Origin: an uncultured Christensenellaceae bacterium
GTDB lineage: Bacteria; Bacillota; Clostridia; Christensenellales; CAG-314
Assembly: GCA_910586625.1 (NCBI GenBank)
Contig: CAJUIZ010000006.1
Location: 1-64,000, forward strand
Direction of reading: 5' to 3'
Length of the DNA: 64,000 bases
Made by a program: the position numbers and the translations under genes. Each line of letters starts with the position of its first letter. Within the stretch, counting starts at the first letter, position 1. The notes under the pieces are model-generated. The model made no database searches. It was not told the origin of the DNA and worked only from the letters and a program-made list of their open reading frames with translations. This document shows, in pieces, positions 42,491 through 51,727 of the stretch.

Positions 42491-43123
42491 TTATCGTGTA
42501 CGACGTTTTGTCAAAGTTTTAACCTTTGTTGGATCGACGTCTAAGCCCTTGCCGTACTTGGCGATGAACTTGCGCTGGGCGGCGTATCCGAAACGACCGA
42601 GCTGTCGCCCCGTAGCATAGTAGTCGCCGTGCTGATAGTTGACCAGCCGCGCCTTGCGGTAGTCTATTTTGCCGTCCGTCATGATGCTCTCGTCCACGTG
42701 AATTGCCAAAACGTCCGCAAGAAACATATCGTGCGAGCCGAGATTCAAAACATCGAACACCTTGCACTCCATATTGACGGGGCTTTCCGCTATCATAACC
42801 GTTGAAAGGTGTTCGCAGCGCTGCTTGGTAAACTTCATTTCGGCAAATTTGTCCATATCCCGTCCGCTGCGTATGCCGCAGTAGTCGCACGCGGGCAATA
42901 AACGTTCCGTTGTGAAATTGATTACAAATTCGCCCGAACGCTTGATAAGGTCGTAGGAATACCTGTCGTGCCGAATGGAAACGTAAACCCGCGGCGGATC
43001 GGAGCATATTGTCCCCGTCCAAGCCACGGTAATAATATTGGCTTTGTCGCAGTCGCCTGCGGACACCATTACCACGGGCAGCGGAGCGAGTAACGACGCG
43101 CCCTTCAAAACTGTTTTAGGCAT
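42491..43123 (-). CDS. Flavin reductase family protein
   Basis: 210 residues of the flavin reductase-like (FMN-binding split barrel) family. Features: TVLKGASLLAPLPVVMVSAGD at the N-terminus, ANIITVAWTGTICSDPPRVYVSIR and a FVINFTTERL strand. It may be an NAD(P)H:FMN reductase or a flavoredoxin-like electron carrier. The frame opens 45 codons earlier, but the ATG at 43123 has AAGGAG six bases before it and the family's N-terminus. It overlaps the Cys-rich gene by 8 bases. Confidence 0.88.
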   Translation of the reverse strand: MPKTVLKGASLLAPLPVVMVSAGDCDKANIITVAWTGTICSDPPRVYVSIRHDRYSYDLIKRSGEFVINFTTERLLPACDYCGIRSGRDMDKFAEMKFTKQRCEHLSTVMIAESPVNMECKVFDVLNLGSHDMFLADVLAIHVDESIMTDGKIDYRKARLVNYQHGDYYATGRQLGRFGYAAQRKFIAKYGKGLDVDPTKVKTLTKRRTR

Positions 43124-43433
43124 TATTTTCTCCTTTTCTATCTTCGTCGGTTGCAACGCAAAAACCGAACAACTCGGCAAAATCGTTAAAACACTGCTTA
43201 CATACCCACCGACAGGAAACAGAATCCGCGTCCGTTGCATAATACCCGTATTTATCAACGTCGGGCATATCTAAATCGGTAATTTTTTGAAAACAAAAAA
43301 CGCAGTGCTCGTGATCGTTAGTACCTTCGGTTACGAATTTTTTATACTCGAACGTTTTGCCGTCAAGCTCGCCTTCGTACCAGCCTGATAGCCGCCAATC
43401 GTCCTTGAACTTCCCGTTCAGTTCTTTTGACAT
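43116..43433 (-). CDS. Hypothetical Cys-rich protein, possible zinc binder
   Basis: 105 residues, family not recognised. The N-terminal half (WRLSGWYEGELDGKTFEYKKF) is polar and aromatic. Two cysteine pairs, HCVFCFQ near residue 44 and VCKQCFNDF near residue 78, could hold one zinc ion in a treble-clef-like fold. It overlaps the flavin reductase gene by 8 bases and starts right after the yigZ stop, so it is in a three-gene coupled operon. No function is given. Confidence 0.7.
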   Translation of the reverse strand: MSKELNGKFKDDWRLSGWYEGELDGKTFEYKKFVTEGTNDHEHCVFCFQKITDLDMPDVDKYGYYATDADSVSCRWVCKQCFNDFAELFGFCVATDEDRKGENNA

Positions 43434-44060
43434 TCAATTCTCCTTGTGATATGCAGATAAAAACTCGTCGGAAACGGTTATTTGCCCCTTACCAAGGGTA
43501 TTTTGGGATATTATGTCAGTGATAGTAGTTGACAATTCCGTCAAAAACAAGTAGTGAAGCGTAACCTTGTCGGTAAAGTCTACGTTTTGCTCGATTGCAA
43601 CATCCTGCATTGCCTTGCGGAGAACTTTGAGCAGAGAATACTCTACCGTCACTTCCGCGCGGCGGCACAAGCGCATCGATACTTTGTCCGCCGAACGCAA
43701 AACGTCGGCGCACGCGCCGCTGTACGCCCGTACGAGACCGCCCGCGCCCAGCTTGACACCGCCGAAATAGCGGGTTACCACCACGCAAACGTAATCGAGA
43801 GAATTGTTCTTGATACACTCGTAAATGGGCATACCCGCAGTGCCCTGCGGCTCGTTGTCGTCCGAAAACTTAGCCTTATCTCCCACTATATACGCGTAGC
43901 AATTGTGCGTGGCGTCGTAGTACTTCTTGCGCTTGCTCTCCACAAACTCCGCAGCCTGCTCTGCCGTGTCCACGCGAATTGCCGAAGCGATAAAGCGCGA
44001 CTTTTCTATTACGTTTTCGATTGTTACTTCGTTTGAAGAAATCGTTGTGTACTCTTTCAT
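43434..44060 (-). CDS. yigZ: YigZ/IMPACT-family protein
   Basis: 208 residues. The UPF0029 domain with EKSRFIASAIRVDT, DATHNCYAYIVG, FSDDNEPQGTAGMPI and VTRYFGGVKLGAGGL is diagnostic, and a C-terminal DUF1949-like ferredoxin-fold domain follows. Molecular role is uncertain; eukaryotic IMPACT binds translation regulators. No clear Shine-Dalgarno is seen. A short open frame upstream ends in TGA that overlaps its ATG (ATGA). Confidence 0.93.
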   Translation of the reverse strand: MKEYTTISSNEVTIENVIEKSRFIASAIRVDTAEQAAEFVESKRKKYYDATHNCYAYIVGDKAKFSDDNEPQGTAGMPIYECIKNNSLDYVCVVVTRYFGGVKLGAGGLVRAYSGACADVLRSADKVSMRLCRRAEVTVEYSLLKVLRKAMQDVAIEQNVDFTDKVTLHYLFLTELSTTITDIISQNTLGKGQITVSDEFLSAYHKEN

Positions 44061-44236
44061 AATCCGACCACACGCGCGACGGCGTTGTACGCAGCCGCTA
44101 CGCTTTGTGCTATCAACTTATTCCCGTCGCGGTCGGGCTGCAAGGAAGCAAACGACCGTTTTGCTTCTTGTGTTAAACTTTCGATAGGGGAGAGCCCCCT
44201 ATCACACCCCCGCAAGGGCGCGAAGGTCAGGTACAC
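44057..44236 (-). other. Possible small open frame (59 codons) and hairpins upstream of yigZ
   Basis: From a GTG at 44236 the minus strand is open for 59 codons and ends in a TGA overlapping the yigZ ATG by 4 bases. The composition is protein-like (for example LIAQSVAAAYNAVARVVG). It lacks a good ribosome site. Two hairpins, 44183-44203 (GATAGGGG with CCCCTATC) and 44219-44250 (CGCGAAGGTCAGG with CCTGACTTCGCG), overlap or flank it and argue for a non-coding or repeat origin instead. It is unresolved. Confidence 0.2.
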
Positions 44237-44298
44237 GCCCTGACTTCGCGGAAACTTAAATTATACAGACCACACTCGATGGTCGCTATGCGGATATG

Positions 44299-45513
44299 TT
44301 ACTTTGCGCCCGCAATAATAACGCGCAGGTGTACCTTTTTGCCCTTGTGCAGGACGAATTCACCCTTTGACAAAATCTCGGCGGGTAAAGCCCAAGCGTA
44401 GGACGTTATCCTGTCGTCGTTGACGGCTACTCCGCCGCCGTCGACAAGCCGTCTCGCTTCGCCGTTGGACTTGGCTTGTCCGCATTTTACCAAAATATCT
44501 ATTATATTGGCAGGCTCGGATATTTCGGCGACGGGCATATTGGCAACATCCATACTGAATGACGCCTTGACCTGCTTCAACACTTCGTCGGCGACTTCAT
44601 TTCCGTGAACCAAAGCGGTAACTTCGTACGCCAAGCGTTCCTTGGCGGCGTTCATACGTTCGTCGCTGTGAGCGGTGAGCGCGGCAATTTCGTCTAATTC
44701 CATAAAAGTCAACAGCTTCATACAGGTTGCCACGCGGTCGTCTTCGACGTTGCGCCAATACTGGAAGAAATCGAAAGGCGAAGTTTTATTCGGGTCCAGC
44801 CACACCGCGCCCTTAGCCGTCTTGCCCATCTTCTTGCCTTCGGAAGTGGTAAGCAACGCGAACGTCAGCGCGTACGCCTTTTTGCCCGTCTTGCGGCGGA
44901 TAAGGTCGGCACCCGCAAGCATATTGCTCCATTGGTCGTCGCCGCCTGCCTGCAACACGCAGTTATAGCGTTTGTTAAGCTCCAAAAAGTCGTAGCCCTG
45001 CATAAGCATATAGTTGAATTCCAAAAAGCTTAGTCCGCGCTCCAAACGCTGCTTGAAGCACTCCGCCGTAAGCATTTGATTGACGGAAAAACACGCGCCT
45101 ACGTCGCGCAGAAAGTCGACGTAATTAAGCTTACACAGCCAATCGGCGTTATCGGCTACAATAGCCTTGCCGTCGGAAAAATCTATAAAGCGCGACATTT
45201 GCTTCTTAAAGCAGTCGACGTTGTGACGAATCGCTTCCTTCGTCAGCATACTACGCATATCCGTGCGCCCCGACGGGTCGCCCACCATTGCCGTGCCGCC
45301 GCCTATAAGCACAACGGGACGGTGTCCCGCGCGCTGCATATGCGCCATTGCCATCAAAGCTACGAAATGCCCTACGTGCAGACTGTCCGCCGTGGGGTCG
45401 TAGCCAGTATAAAAGGTGACGGACTCTCGCCCCAAAAGCTCGTAGAGCTCGTCTTCGAATACTATCTGTTTGACGTAACCGCGTTCTTTTAGTACGTCCA
45501 ATACGTTTTTCAT
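44299..45513 (-). CDS. tyrS: Tyrosyl-tRNA synthetase
   Basis: 404 residues, class I synthetase. The HVGH signature near residue 47 binds ATP, KKMGKTAKG is the KMSKS-equivalent loop, and DQWSNMLAG contacts tyrosine. A C-terminal S4 domain binds tRNA. The KMGKT form places it in the TyrRS-1-like group of Firmicutes. It follows the ABC permease by 82 bases, too short for a T-box leader. An AGGAG site lies 11 bases before the ATG. Confidence 0.97.
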   Translation of the reverse strand: MKNVLDVLKERGYVKQIVFEDELYELLGRESVTFYTGYDPTADSLHVGHFVALMAMAHMQRAGHRPVVLIGGGTAMVGDPSGRTDMRSMLTKEAIRHNVDCFKKQMSRFIDFSDGKAIVADNADWLCKLNYVDFLRDVGACFSVNQMLTAECFKQRLERGLSFLEFNYMLMQGYDFLELNKRYNCVLQAGGDDQWSNMLAGADLIRRKTGKKAYALTFALLTTSEGKKMGKTAKGAVWLDPNKTSPFDFFQYWRNVEDDRVATCMKLLTFMELDEIAALTAHSDERMNAAKERLAYEVTALVHGNEVADEVLKQVKASFSMDVANMPVAEISEPANIIDILVKCGQAKSNGEARRLVDGGGVAVNDDRITSYAWALPAEILSKGEFVLHKGKKVHLRVIIAGAK

Positions 45514-45595
45514 AATTATTTAACTCCTATAAATAAGCCGCGCAGCGCGCGTTTTTTATTAGATTTGCAAACCGCTATTTCCGCAAAAGCGACGT

Positions 45596-47314
45596 TTACG
45601 GTTCGATAAGGTTGAAATACTTTTCGGCACTGCCCGTCATAATGCGGTAGCATACCGCGGCGAAGCCCACGCTTGCGCCGATGATTAGCAACCACATAAT
45701 AAGCAGCATATACCAAGCGGCATTGAGAAAATACCAGCCCACAAGACATACCGCGGATATTACGCCGATAATCAATGACACGACAAGTCCTACGAGCATT
45801 GCCATCCAACTGTTTTTGGCATTTTTAAGGCTTTGGTTGAAATTAGTCCAACCGAGCTTGGGACTTTTTAGGTCTATCAACGTAGTTATGCACATTGCGC
45901 CGAAACCGAGCGCGCCCATAACTACAAGCATGGCTATACCGAAATACCAATCGATACCGAACAGCACCACGACGAGCAGACACATTAGAAAGTCGGATAT
46001 AAGCATTGCCGACGTTGACAGAATAACCTTTGCTAACAGGTACTTATTAAAGGACACGGGCAGACTTTTTACAAGATAAATCGACTTGTTTTCGCGCGAA
46101 ATGGGATAAATGCCCAATACGTTGCTCGACATACCGAGCAGCGACATATACGACAAAAAGACTATCGGCGCAATACCCCTATACAACGACTGTCCCTGCA
46201 ACATTTCTACTATGTTTTGCCCGTCTTCGCTTGTAATGCTGAAACAGAAATAAAACACTACAACCATTAAAGGTAGCATAATTAGGGACAAAATACCCTG
46301 AAAGCCCATCTGACTGTCGCGCATTACGCGCTTGATGTCCGTAAAAATAAGCTCCTTTACCACGCCTTGGTTTTTTACCGTCAAATCGGACGACTTGACC
46401 TTTTTGCGGCGGAATACGCCCGTGCCTTCGACGGAAGCGGACAGTATCCAACGGTAAAACGGAATTGACAGAGCCAAAACCAAGCCGAATAAAAGCGCGT
46501 TTTCCGCAACGGAAATAAGCAGATTGAGCGCAACAGCACCGAAAGACGCGCCAAGCATCGCGGATGCCAACGTAAAGTCGGAATGGACATACTTCATTGC
46601 GCTGCCGATACCTTGCAGTTTTTCCAACAGCACGCTTGCCATATCCGAGCCGTCGACATCGCCCGAAGATCCGCCTATAAAGCCCAACTCGTACATTCCG
46701 AACAAATACACGCCCATAATAAGAGCGAACATCAACACCTGCATCAGCGTTTTGACTACGCCGTTTTTGCCGAACTTGGTTATCACGGCGGACAAAGGAA
46801 TTGCGATGAGCGAGCTTATTAGCATAGGCAGCAGCGGAACAAGTATAAGCGCGGGTATAAGCAGCAGGTAGTAGCCTGCGCCCGCCGAATAGCCGATACC
46901 GAAGGGTAAAAGGGTAACTATCAGCATAACCGCCGTGGTTATTACTTCGTTCAAATACGCGACGGTCAGCTTAGCCGCAAATATAGCGGAAGAATTGACT
47001 GGCAGGAACAACAGTTTGTCCGCGTCCTTGGCGGAAAACACGTTGGTTATAAGCGTTTGAACGCCGAAAAGCAGCACCACACCCTGACATACGAACAGCA
47101 GCGTTGCGGCAATGTTTTCAACGTTTTCCAGCCCTTTGGACAAAACCCCGAGAAAATACATACTGCCGGCAAGACCTATAAGCATAGGCAAAAAGCATAT
47201 ACCCAAAACTACGTATGCCGCTATCGTTCCGCCGCGCTTACGTTTGCCTTCGGTAGGCTTTACCCTATACTGCTGAACGAACAGCAGCTTGACAAGAGAA
47301 ATATACTTTTTCAT
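45596..47314 (-). CDS. ABC transporter permease (ABC-2-like, large)
   Basis: 572 residues, about 12-14 transmembrane helices, for example residues about 27-60, 100-170 and 280-560. No catalytic motif. It lies 10 bases after its ATPase gene, so the two form an ABC exporter of unknown substrate. Such putative ABC exporters are common in Firmicutes and may act on peptides or lipids. The frame opens nine codons earlier, but that would overlap the ATPase stop; the ATG at 47314 leaves an AGGCGGTGG site. Confidence 0.85.
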   Translation of the reverse strand: MKKYISLVKLLFVQQYRVKPTEGKRKRGGTIAAYVVLGICFLPMLIGLAGSMYFLGVLSKGLENVENIAATLLFVCQGVVLLFGVQTLITNVFSAKDADKLLFLPVNSSAIFAAKLTVAYLNEVITTAVMLIVTLLPFGIGYSAGAGYYLLLIPALILVPLLPMLISSLIAIPLSAVITKFGKNGVVKTLMQVLMFALIMGVYLFGMYELGFIGGSSGDVDGSDMASVLLEKLQGIGSAMKYVHSDFTLASAMLGASFGAVALNLLISVAENALLFGLVLALSIPFYRWILSASVEGTGVFRRKKVKSSDLTVKNQGVVKELIFTDIKRVMRDSQMGFQGILSLIMLPLMVVVFYFCFSITSEDGQNIVEMLQGQSLYRGIAPIVFLSYMSLLGMSSNVLGIYPISRENKSIYLVKSLPVSFNKYLLAKVILSTSAMLISDFLMCLLVVVLFGIDWYFGIAMLVVMGALGFGAMCITTLIDLKSPKLGWTNFNQSLKNAKNSWMAMLVGLVVSLIIGVISAVCLVGWYFLNAAWYMLLIMWLLIIGASVGFAAVCYRIMTGSAEKYFNLIEP

Positions 47315-47324
47315 AAACCACCGC

Positions 47325-48056
47325 CTACTTTGCCGTTTCATCGGCGGTTATTGTCAAGAACAAACTTTCCAACGATACGCTCTCGTCCTTGCGGATATTG
47401 TCCAACGTATCGACGGCGACAAGCTGTCCGTGATTGATTATGCCTATTCGGTCGCACACCTTTTCCACTACGTCGATTACGTGCGAGCTGAAAAAAACCG
47501 TATTGCCCTGCTCGGCGTGCTTGCGCATAAGCTGTTTAAGCTGAAACGCCGACTGCGGATCCAGCCCCGTTAGCGGTTCGTCCAATATCCACACCTTGGG
47601 ATCGTGAATAAGCGCGGCTATTACCATTAGCTTTTGCTTCATTCCGTGCGAATAGGACGAAATCATATTTGGCAGCGCGTCCGAAAGTTGAAACATCTCG
47701 GCGTATTCCGAAATGCGGGCTTTGAGCGCGCCTGTTTCCACGCCGTACATTGTGCCTATAAAATTGAGATACTCGATTCCTTTGAGCGTTTCGTAGGTTT
47801 CGTGATTGTCGGGCACGAAGCCTATACGCGACTTGGCTGCGATAGAGTTTTCCGCGAGATTGACGCCGTCCACTTCGATAGTGCCTTCGTCAGGGGACAA
47901 GATGCCCGTTATCATCTTGATTGTAGTTGATTTACCCGCGCCGTTCGGTCCCAAAAAACCGAAAATTTCGCCGTCTTTAATTTCCAAAGAAAGCCCGTCC
48001 ACCGCCTTTTTCTGCGATTTGGCGTAGGTTTTAGATACATTGCTTAGTCTTATCAT
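47325..48056 (-). CDS. ABC transporter ATP-binding protein
   Basis: 243 residues. Walker A GPNGAGKST near residue 37, Q-loop GFVPDNHETYETL, a variant signature YSHGMKQKL, Walker B VWILDEPLTGLDPQ and the H-loop SSHVIDVVEK. The CcmA/NatA-like sequence fits drug, lipid or sodium exporters. It pairs with the permease gene downstream. An AAGGAG site is 7 bases before the ATG. Confidence 0.95.
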   Translation of the reverse strand: MIRLSNVSKTYAKSQKKAVDGLSLEIKDGEIFGFLGPNGAGKSTTIKMITGILSPDEGTIEVDGVNLAENSIAAKSRIGFVPDNHETYETLKGIEYLNFIGTMYGVETGALKARISEYAEMFQLSDALPNMISSYSHGMKQKLMVIAALIHDPKVWILDEPLTGLDPQSAFQLKQLMRKHAEQGNTVFFSSHVIDVVEKVCDRIGIINHGQLVAVDTLDNIRKDESVSLESLFLTITADETAK

Positions 48057-48318
48057 TGTTTTCTCCTTGTGATGAAAATATTACGCAATTGCTTTTACCG
48101 CGCAAAAACTATGGCGACAAAAGACGGATTACGGCGCGCGGGGAATACGGACATACCCCCCCCCGCTCGAAAACGGGTATTCGGTTAAAAACGTTAATTT
48201 TTACTATCATTTTTTTATAATGTTCTGCTTCGCTGGATTTCTCCACTCGCTTCGCTCGAAATGACATATTTTCAGCCGGCCAATCACTCAAAGCGAGTGC
48301 ATACAATTAACAAACTTT
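48057..48318. repeat. Intergenic region with one dispersed repeat copy
   Basis: 262 bases without a gene. It holds a run of nine C (48156-48164) and a copy of the dispersed repeat (48236-48265: GATTTCTCCACTCGCTTCGC followed by TCGAAATGAC). Nothing else was seen. Confidence 0.55.
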
Positions 48319-49632
48319 TTAGCGGGATACGCGAGTATTCTTAGGTTGGCGGCAGCCGATATCCTGACCGTTACCGCTGGGAGTAAAAAACTTCTCGTCC
48401 TTTACTTCGTCGGGCAGATACTGCTGCTCTACCCAACCGCCGTAGTTATGCGGATATTTGTACGGAGCATCGTCAAGACCGTTTTCGCCGCGCGGAAAGT
48501 TGGCGTCCATAAGATAAGAAGGCACGCGGGCGGACGGATTGCTCTTGGCGCATTCCGTTGCGGCTTCGAGCGCCGTTACCACAGAATTGGACTTGGGGCA
48601 GTTGCAAATATACAGAATCGCTTCGGACAATGGGATTCTGCCTTCCGGAAGCCCGATATTTTGAAACGCGGTTAGCGCGGCGGTTGCTACGGGCAGAGCC
48701 ATAGGGTCGGCAAGACCTACGTCTTCCGCCGCGTGAATGACTATTCGGCGGGCAAGCAGCAAAGGGTCCGTTCCAGCTTCGATTAAACGTTCGAACCAAA
48801 ACATAGCGGCGTTGGCGTCGCTGCCGCGCATTGACTTGATAAACGCGCTGATCATATCGTAATACGTGCCCGTATCCACCGATAACGCTTTCTTCTGCAT
48901 TGACTGACTTGCAACTTCGCGCGTTACGCGTATGCAGCCGTCGGAGTCGACGTCGGTAGTTAGCGCGGCAAGCTCGAGAGCGTTGTAGGCGTTACGTAAA
49001 TCCCCCGAAGCCGTTTCCGCTATGTAATCGTAAGCGGCTTCGTCAACGGTGATTTTGAGCTTGGAAAGAACCACGTCGCGGCGGACGGCGTCTTTTAGAC
49101 CGCCCTTAACATCGTCCGCAGTTAACGGCAAAAACTCGAAAACGCGGCAACGCGACACTATCGCTCGGGTCATGGAAACGTAGGGGTTTTCCGTAGTGGA
49201 ACCGATAAACGTTATATAGCCCTTTTCGATAGCGGGCAGAACGCAGTCGCTTTGCGTCTTGCTCCAACGGTGACACTCGTCCAGCATAAGGTAGGTTTTC
49301 TGCCCGTAGGCGTTGAAGCGTTTGGTGGCTTCGTCGATTATTTTCTTGGCGTCGGCAACGCCGCTGCTTACGGCGTTGAGCTTTTCGAATCGACTGCCCG
49401 TGGTATTGGCAATGATATTGGCAAGGGAAGTTTTGCCGGAACCCGGCACTCCCCAGAATATGCAGCTGCCCAGCTTGTCCGCCTTGATTGCGCGACACAG
49501 GAGCGAGCCGTCGTAGATTAGGTGCTTTTGCCCGATAAACTGCGACAGCACGCGCGGACGCATACGCTCCGCCAAGGGGACGTTATTTATTTTATCTGTT
49601 TGAAATATTGAGTTTTGTTCATATTGCGCCAT
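48319..49632 (-). CDS. rarA: Replication-associated recombination protein A (RarA/MgsA)
   Basis: 437 residues, a clamp-loader-like AAA+ ATPase that acts at stalled forks. Motifs: LAERMRPRVLSQFIGQKHL, Walker A GVPGSGKTSLANI, DECHRW, GSTTENPY. A C-terminal MgsA domain follows. The ATG at 49632 has no Shine-Dalgarno; the TAAAAT -10 box lies 6 bases before it, so the message is probably leaderless. It is monocistronic. Confidence 0.96.
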   Translation of the reverse strand: MAQYEQNSIFQTDKINNVPLAERMRPRVLSQFIGQKHLIYDGSLLCRAIKADKLGSCIFWGVPGSGKTSLANIIANTTGSRFEKLNAVSSGVADAKKIIDEATKRFNAYGQKTYLMLDECHRWSKTQSDCVLPAIEKGYITFIGSTTENPYVSMTRAIVSRCRVFEFLPLTADDVKGGLKDAVRRDVVLSKLKITVDEAAYDYIAETASGDLRNAYNALELAALTTDVDSDGCIRVTREVASQSMQKKALSVDTGTYYDMISAFIKSMRGSDANAAMFWFERLIEAGTDPLLLARRIVIHAAEDVGLADPMALPVATAALTAFQNIGLPEGRIPLSEAILYICNCPKSNSVVTALEAATECAKSNPSARVPSYLMDANFPRGENGLDDAPYKYPHNYGGWVEQQYLPDEVKDEKFFTPSGNGQDIGCRQPKNTRVSR

Positions 49633-49638
49633 AATACA

Positions 49639-49667
49639 ATTTTAGCATTATTTGTACGAATTTGCAA
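49639..49667 (-). promoter_or_regulatory. Promoter of rarA (leaderless arrangement)
   Basis: TTGCAA (49662-49667), 17 bases, TAAAAT (49639-49644) on the minus strand. Transcription should start at or next to the ATG. Confidence 0.7.
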
Positions 49668-49855
49668 GGCAATAGTATGAAAATATATAATATTTTAAGC
49701 GAACGAACGCGCGGCGTTGCGGCGCGGAGAAATTGCGCGATATAAACTGCCCCTCCGCCGCAAGCTTGGACTGCTCGGACGACATTTCGACGACAAAAAA
49801 AAACGGACGAACGGGCTATTAGATACCGCTCGGTTATTCGTTTACAAAACAGCAA

Positions 49856-49885
49856 AAGCCCCGACACAAAGAACTGTCGGGACTT
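49856..49885 (-). terminator. Terminator of ppa
   Basis: AAGCCCCGACA (49856-49866) pairs with TGTCGGGACTT (49875-49885) with one mismatch; the minus strand continues TTTTGCTGTTTTG. Confidence 0.7.
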
Positions 49886-49920
49886 GAAATATCGAAAGTC
49901 AACGTTTAGTTTTCGTAAAA

Positions 49921-50457
49921 TTATCTTTTGGACAGAATTTTTTCTACGTAATTGTCGATGGACTTTTGGATAATATCCTTGGCAACGTCCACATCGTGAA
50001 CTTCAGAGACGGAAGTAGACTTGTTTTCCAGCTCCTTATATACGCGGAAAAAATGCTGCATTTCGTCGAAAATGTGCTGGGGAAGCTCGGAAATAGACTT
50101 GTAACCGTTGTACGTAGGGTCGGAGTAGGGAATGGCGATTATTTTTTCGTCCGAATCGCCGTTGTCACTCATAGTTATTACGCCTATCGGATAGCAGCGG
50201 ACAAGGGACATTGGACACAAGGACTCCGAACAGAGCACCAAAACGTCCATAGGATCGCCGTCGTCGGCAAGCGTGCGGGGAATAAAGCCGTAGTTTGCGG
50301 GATAATGCGTGGAAGTGTACAAGATGCGGTCAAGAGCGAGCAAGCCCGTCTCCTTGTCTAACTCGTACTTCATTTTGCTGCCCTTGGTTATTTCCACCAC
50401 CGCGTAAAAGTCGCCAGAGCTTATGCGGTTGCGCGCTATATCGTGCCAAATGTTCAT
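49921..50457 (-). CDS. ppa: Inorganic pyrophosphatase (family I)
   Basis: 178 residues. Hydrolyses pyrophosphate to drive biosynthesis. Motifs: AVVEITKGSKMKYELDKETG, LDRILYTSTHYPANYGFIP, and the metal-binding DDGDPMDVLVL. An AAGGAG site is 7 bases before the ATG. It follows the small membrane protein by 11 bases, in a unit with the LysR gene upstream. Confidence 0.97.
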   Translation of the reverse strand: MNIWHDIARNRISSGDFYAVVEITKGSKMKYELDKETGLLALDRILYTSTHYPANYGFIPRTLADDGDPMDVLVLCSESLCPMSLVRCYPIGVITMSDNGDSDEKIIAIPYSDPTYNGYKSISELPQHIFDEMQHFFRVYKELENKSTSVSEVHDVDVAKDIIQKSIDNYVEKILSKR

Positions 50458-50468
50458 ATTGTTTCTCC

Positions 50469-50843
50469 TTACTTTATTGCATTGCTGTCGTCTTGCATTT
50501 CTAACCGAGCGGCGGCGTACTTCGGCAGTATTTGTTTGCGGTAAATTGGCACAAACAACGCGTTAGCAGCCCACCCCGCCAAACCACAACCGATGACCGC
50601 ATAGTACGGCCCTTCTACGCCTATTGCCGCTAAAAGATACTTGATTGCAAACAGAAAAGCCAACTCAAACACGAAAAACCCGAAGCCAAAAGTTAATCCG
50701 GCTGCAAAATAAGTACTAAGCACAACGTTATAAGGGGTTTTTCTGCGATGCATTTTAAGAGCAGAAGTAATCAGCAGAATTATACCGCCGAACAATGGAA
50801 CTGCCAGCCAAATAAACGCTTTTTTGCTTAGAAGCTCTCTCAT
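50469..50843 (-). CDS. Small hypothetical membrane protein
   Basis: 124 residues, not recognised. About three hydrophobic helices (residues about 10-30, 43-70 and 78-100), with a basic loop near residue 33 (KMHRRKTPYN) that marks the cytoplasmic side. An AGGTG site is 5 bases before the ATG. It lies between the LysR gene and ppa with gaps of about 10 bases, so it is likely cotranscribed with both. Confidence 0.7.
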   Translation of the reverse strand: MRELLSKKAFIWLAVPLFGGIILLITSALKMHRRKTPYNVVLSTYFAAGLTFGFGFFVFELAFLFAIKYLLAAIGVEGPYYAVIGCGLAGWAANALFVPIYRKQILPKYAAARLEMQDDSNAIK

Positions 50844-50851
50844 TCCAACAC

Positions 50852-51727
50852 CTATTCGTACTTGAACTGCTTGGCAAATTGAATGAAGTTCTCCGAATCG
50901 GAATACAAGCTACTGTTTTTAGACCAGAAAAGCACCACGTCTTGATTTATAGGCGTATCCAACGGGATACAAACAAGATCGGAATCGATTTCCGCCAACT
51001 GACGGTACAGGAACACGCCTACGTTTGCGTAGGAGAGAAACTTCTTGATTGTGTACAGCTGAGACGAATACAGCAAAATATTGGGCGTAACGCCTACTTC
51101 CGAAAAGGCGCGCTTGATAAATATATTTTGGTAACTGTCCGCCTTGAACAGAATGATATGCTCGTCGGCAAGCTCCTTGAAAGAAATCTTGTCGCGTCCC
51201 GCAAGAGGGTGATTTTTACTTACGCAGAAAACCAACTCCGTAGGCACAAGGGGCAGCACGTTATAGGTGTCGGCCACGGCGTTGTCGAGAATGGTTATGC
51301 CGAGATCTACCGAGTTGGCGTCAACAAGCTTGCGAGCTTGCAGAGAGCCCGTTTCCAACATTTCCAACTCTACTTCCGGATACAGCTTCTTGTAAGCGTT
51401 GAACATCTGCGGAAACAAGAATGTGGATATCATTGCGGGCACGGCAATCTTTACGTGATTGTGATTGTTGCCCATATCCTTCATCTGAGTTGCAAGCGAG
51501 TCGACGGATTGCAGAATGTAGTTAACTTTGTCGTGGAAATGCGCGCCTTCGACGGTTAATTGCAGACGGTTGTGTCTGCGGTGAAAAAGCTTGACTCCGA
51601 ACTCGTCTTCCAATTCCTTGATACAAAAGGAAATGGTAGGCTGCGACACGAACAGCTCTTCGGCAGCGCGTGTTATACTGCCGTATTGACATACGGTCTG
51701 AAAATATCTCATTTGCAAAAGCTTCAT
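50852..51727 (-). CDS. LysR-family transcriptional regulator
   Basis: 291 residues. The N-terminal winged HTH (MKLLQMRYFQTVCQYGSITRAAEELFVSQPTISFCIKEL, residues 1-39) is typical. The C-terminal two-lobe effector domain runs from about residue 90. Target and inducer are unknown. The AGGAG site is 8 bases before the ATG. It is the first gene of a unit that probably includes the membrane protein and ppa. Confidence 0.93.
   Translation of the reverse strand: MKLLQMRYFQTVCQYGSITRAAEELFVSQPTISFCIKELEDEFGVKLFHRRHNRLQLTVEGAHFHDKVNYILQSVDSLATQMKDMGNNHNHVKIAVPAMISTFLFPQMFNAYKKLYPEVELEMLETGSLQARKLVDANSVDLGITILDNAVADTYNVLPLVPTELVFCVSKNHPLAGRDKISFKELADEHIILFKADSYQNIFIKRAFSEVGVTPNILLYSSQLYTIKKFLSYANVGVFLYRQLAEIDSDLVCIPLDTPINQDVVLFWSKNSSLYSDSENFIQFAKQFKYE

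Noticed and set aside
45514..45595. T-box leader before tyrS
   Set aside because: The gap is only 82 bases, too short for a T-box, and no T-box sequence was seen.
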